A stretch of DNA of 12,754 nt, taken from Planctomycetota bacterium. GTDB taxonomy: Bacteria > Planctomycetota > MHYJ01 > JACPRB01. This document shows positions 12,587 to 12,754 of this stretch, piece after piece. The stretch spans positions 1 through 12,754 of the forward strand of contig JACQFK010000036.1 in assembly GCA_016200125.1 (NCBI GenBank), written 5' to 3'. The notes beneath the pieces were generated by a model that ran no database searches, had not been told where the DNA came from, and saw only the letters and a list, made by a program, of their open reading frames with translations. Every line of letters begins with the position of its first letter. Positions within the stretch are counted from its first letter, which is position 1. A program made the position numbers and the translations under genes.

Positions 12587-12754
12587 TCGCCGCGGCCCTG
12601 ATCCTCCTCTGCGGCGCCGGATGCTCCACGATCCGGACCTTCAACACCGGCGACCATCTCTGGCTCTACTCCGGCACCCGCCAGAATCTCGCCGTCTGGA
12701 CGCCGGGCAATCGAATCCATGACTGCAGCGGGATGATCGGCTGCGTCACGGTCA
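12574..12754 (+). CDS. Probable YceK/YidQ-like (DUF1375) lipoprotein, truncated by the window end
   Basis: Sixty codons are visible and the frame is open to the last base. MRRTIAAALILLCGAGC is a lipoprotein signal peptide: basic start, short hydrophobic core, and Cys17 preceded by GAG, with Gly at -3 rather than the usual Leu. Next come STIRTF and then LWLYSGTRQNL, similar to the YceK/YidQ lipoprotein family, in which GC-S-I-x-T is followed by Y-x-G-x-R-x-D. The rest should lie beyond the window and would be expected to contain the family's DLP-x-S-x-x-x-DT motif. Without it the assignment is tentative; the lipoprotein nature is firmer. The start codon lies in the loop of the inverted repeat at 12554-12586, with AGGG only a few bases ahead, closer than usual for a ribosome binding site. 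It is 50 bp after the LysM gene on the same strand. Confidence 0.65.
   Translation, partial: MRRTIAAALILLCGAGCSTIRTFNTGDHLWLYSGTRQNLAVWTPGNRIHDCSGMIGCVTV

Noticed and set aside
12539..12601. A 20-codon open frame starting at ATG 12539 as a regulatory upstream peptide
   Set aside because: No Shine-Dalgarno sequence precedes it, and such short frames are common by chance. It overlaps the lipoprotein start out of frame, so it is only a curiosity.

Overview
The window holds the distal three quarters of a respiratory complex I (NADH:quinone oxidoreductase) operon, followed by a small group of envelope genes. The DNA is GC-rich (about two thirds by eye), with strong G/C bias at third codon positions and long spurious antisense reading frames. 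Three predicted lipoproteins and a LysM protein point to a diderm bacterium. Nothing in the sequence fixes the phylum. The fused NuoE-NuoF, very short NuoG and inserted loop in NuoH do not look like the Escherichia or Thermus enzymes, and suggest a less-studied high-GC lineage. Planctomycetota, Acidobacteriota, Myxococcota or a candidate phylum would all fit, but I cannot choose between them.

Positions 1-11159 (+ strand) carry nuoD (3' part), a nuoE-nuoF fusion, nuoG, nuoH, nuoI, nuoJ, nuoK, nuoL, nuoM and nuoN in the canonical order. nuoA, nuoB and nuoC are presumably just upstream. Every junction overlaps by 4-19 bp except a 22-bp gap between nuoI and nuoJ, so the genes should form one translationally coupled transcript. 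The fused EF protein and NuoG make the NADH-oxidising arm, with all cluster ligands visible: N1a, N3, N1b, N5, N4 and the facultative N7. NuoI and NuoD link this arm to the quinone site, NuoH forms the membrane part of the quinone chamber, and NuoJ, K, L, M and N are the proton-pumping membrane arm. Key membrane-arm charges are intact (two Glu in NuoK; Glu and Lys in L, M and N). The complex looks functional and NADH-linked.

Positions 11161-11906 (- strand) hold two overlapping genes for small, related lipoproteins with a BamE/SmpA-like motif. They converge on nuoN with one base between stop codons. A sigma-54-type -24/-12 element sits immediately upstream of the first, and would place the transcript start almost on its GTG codon.

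Positions 11907-12070 are the divergent intergenic region. Positions 12071-12523 (+) encode a membrane-anchored LysM protein. From 12574 to the window end is the start of a probable YceK/YidQ-like lipoprotein, whose start codon lies in the loop of a strong inverted repeat.

I see no mobile element, CRISPR array, tRNA or rRNA. I also see no clearly new multi-gene system. The points worth a second look are the unusual complex I subunit architectures and the regulatory signals around the envelope genes.
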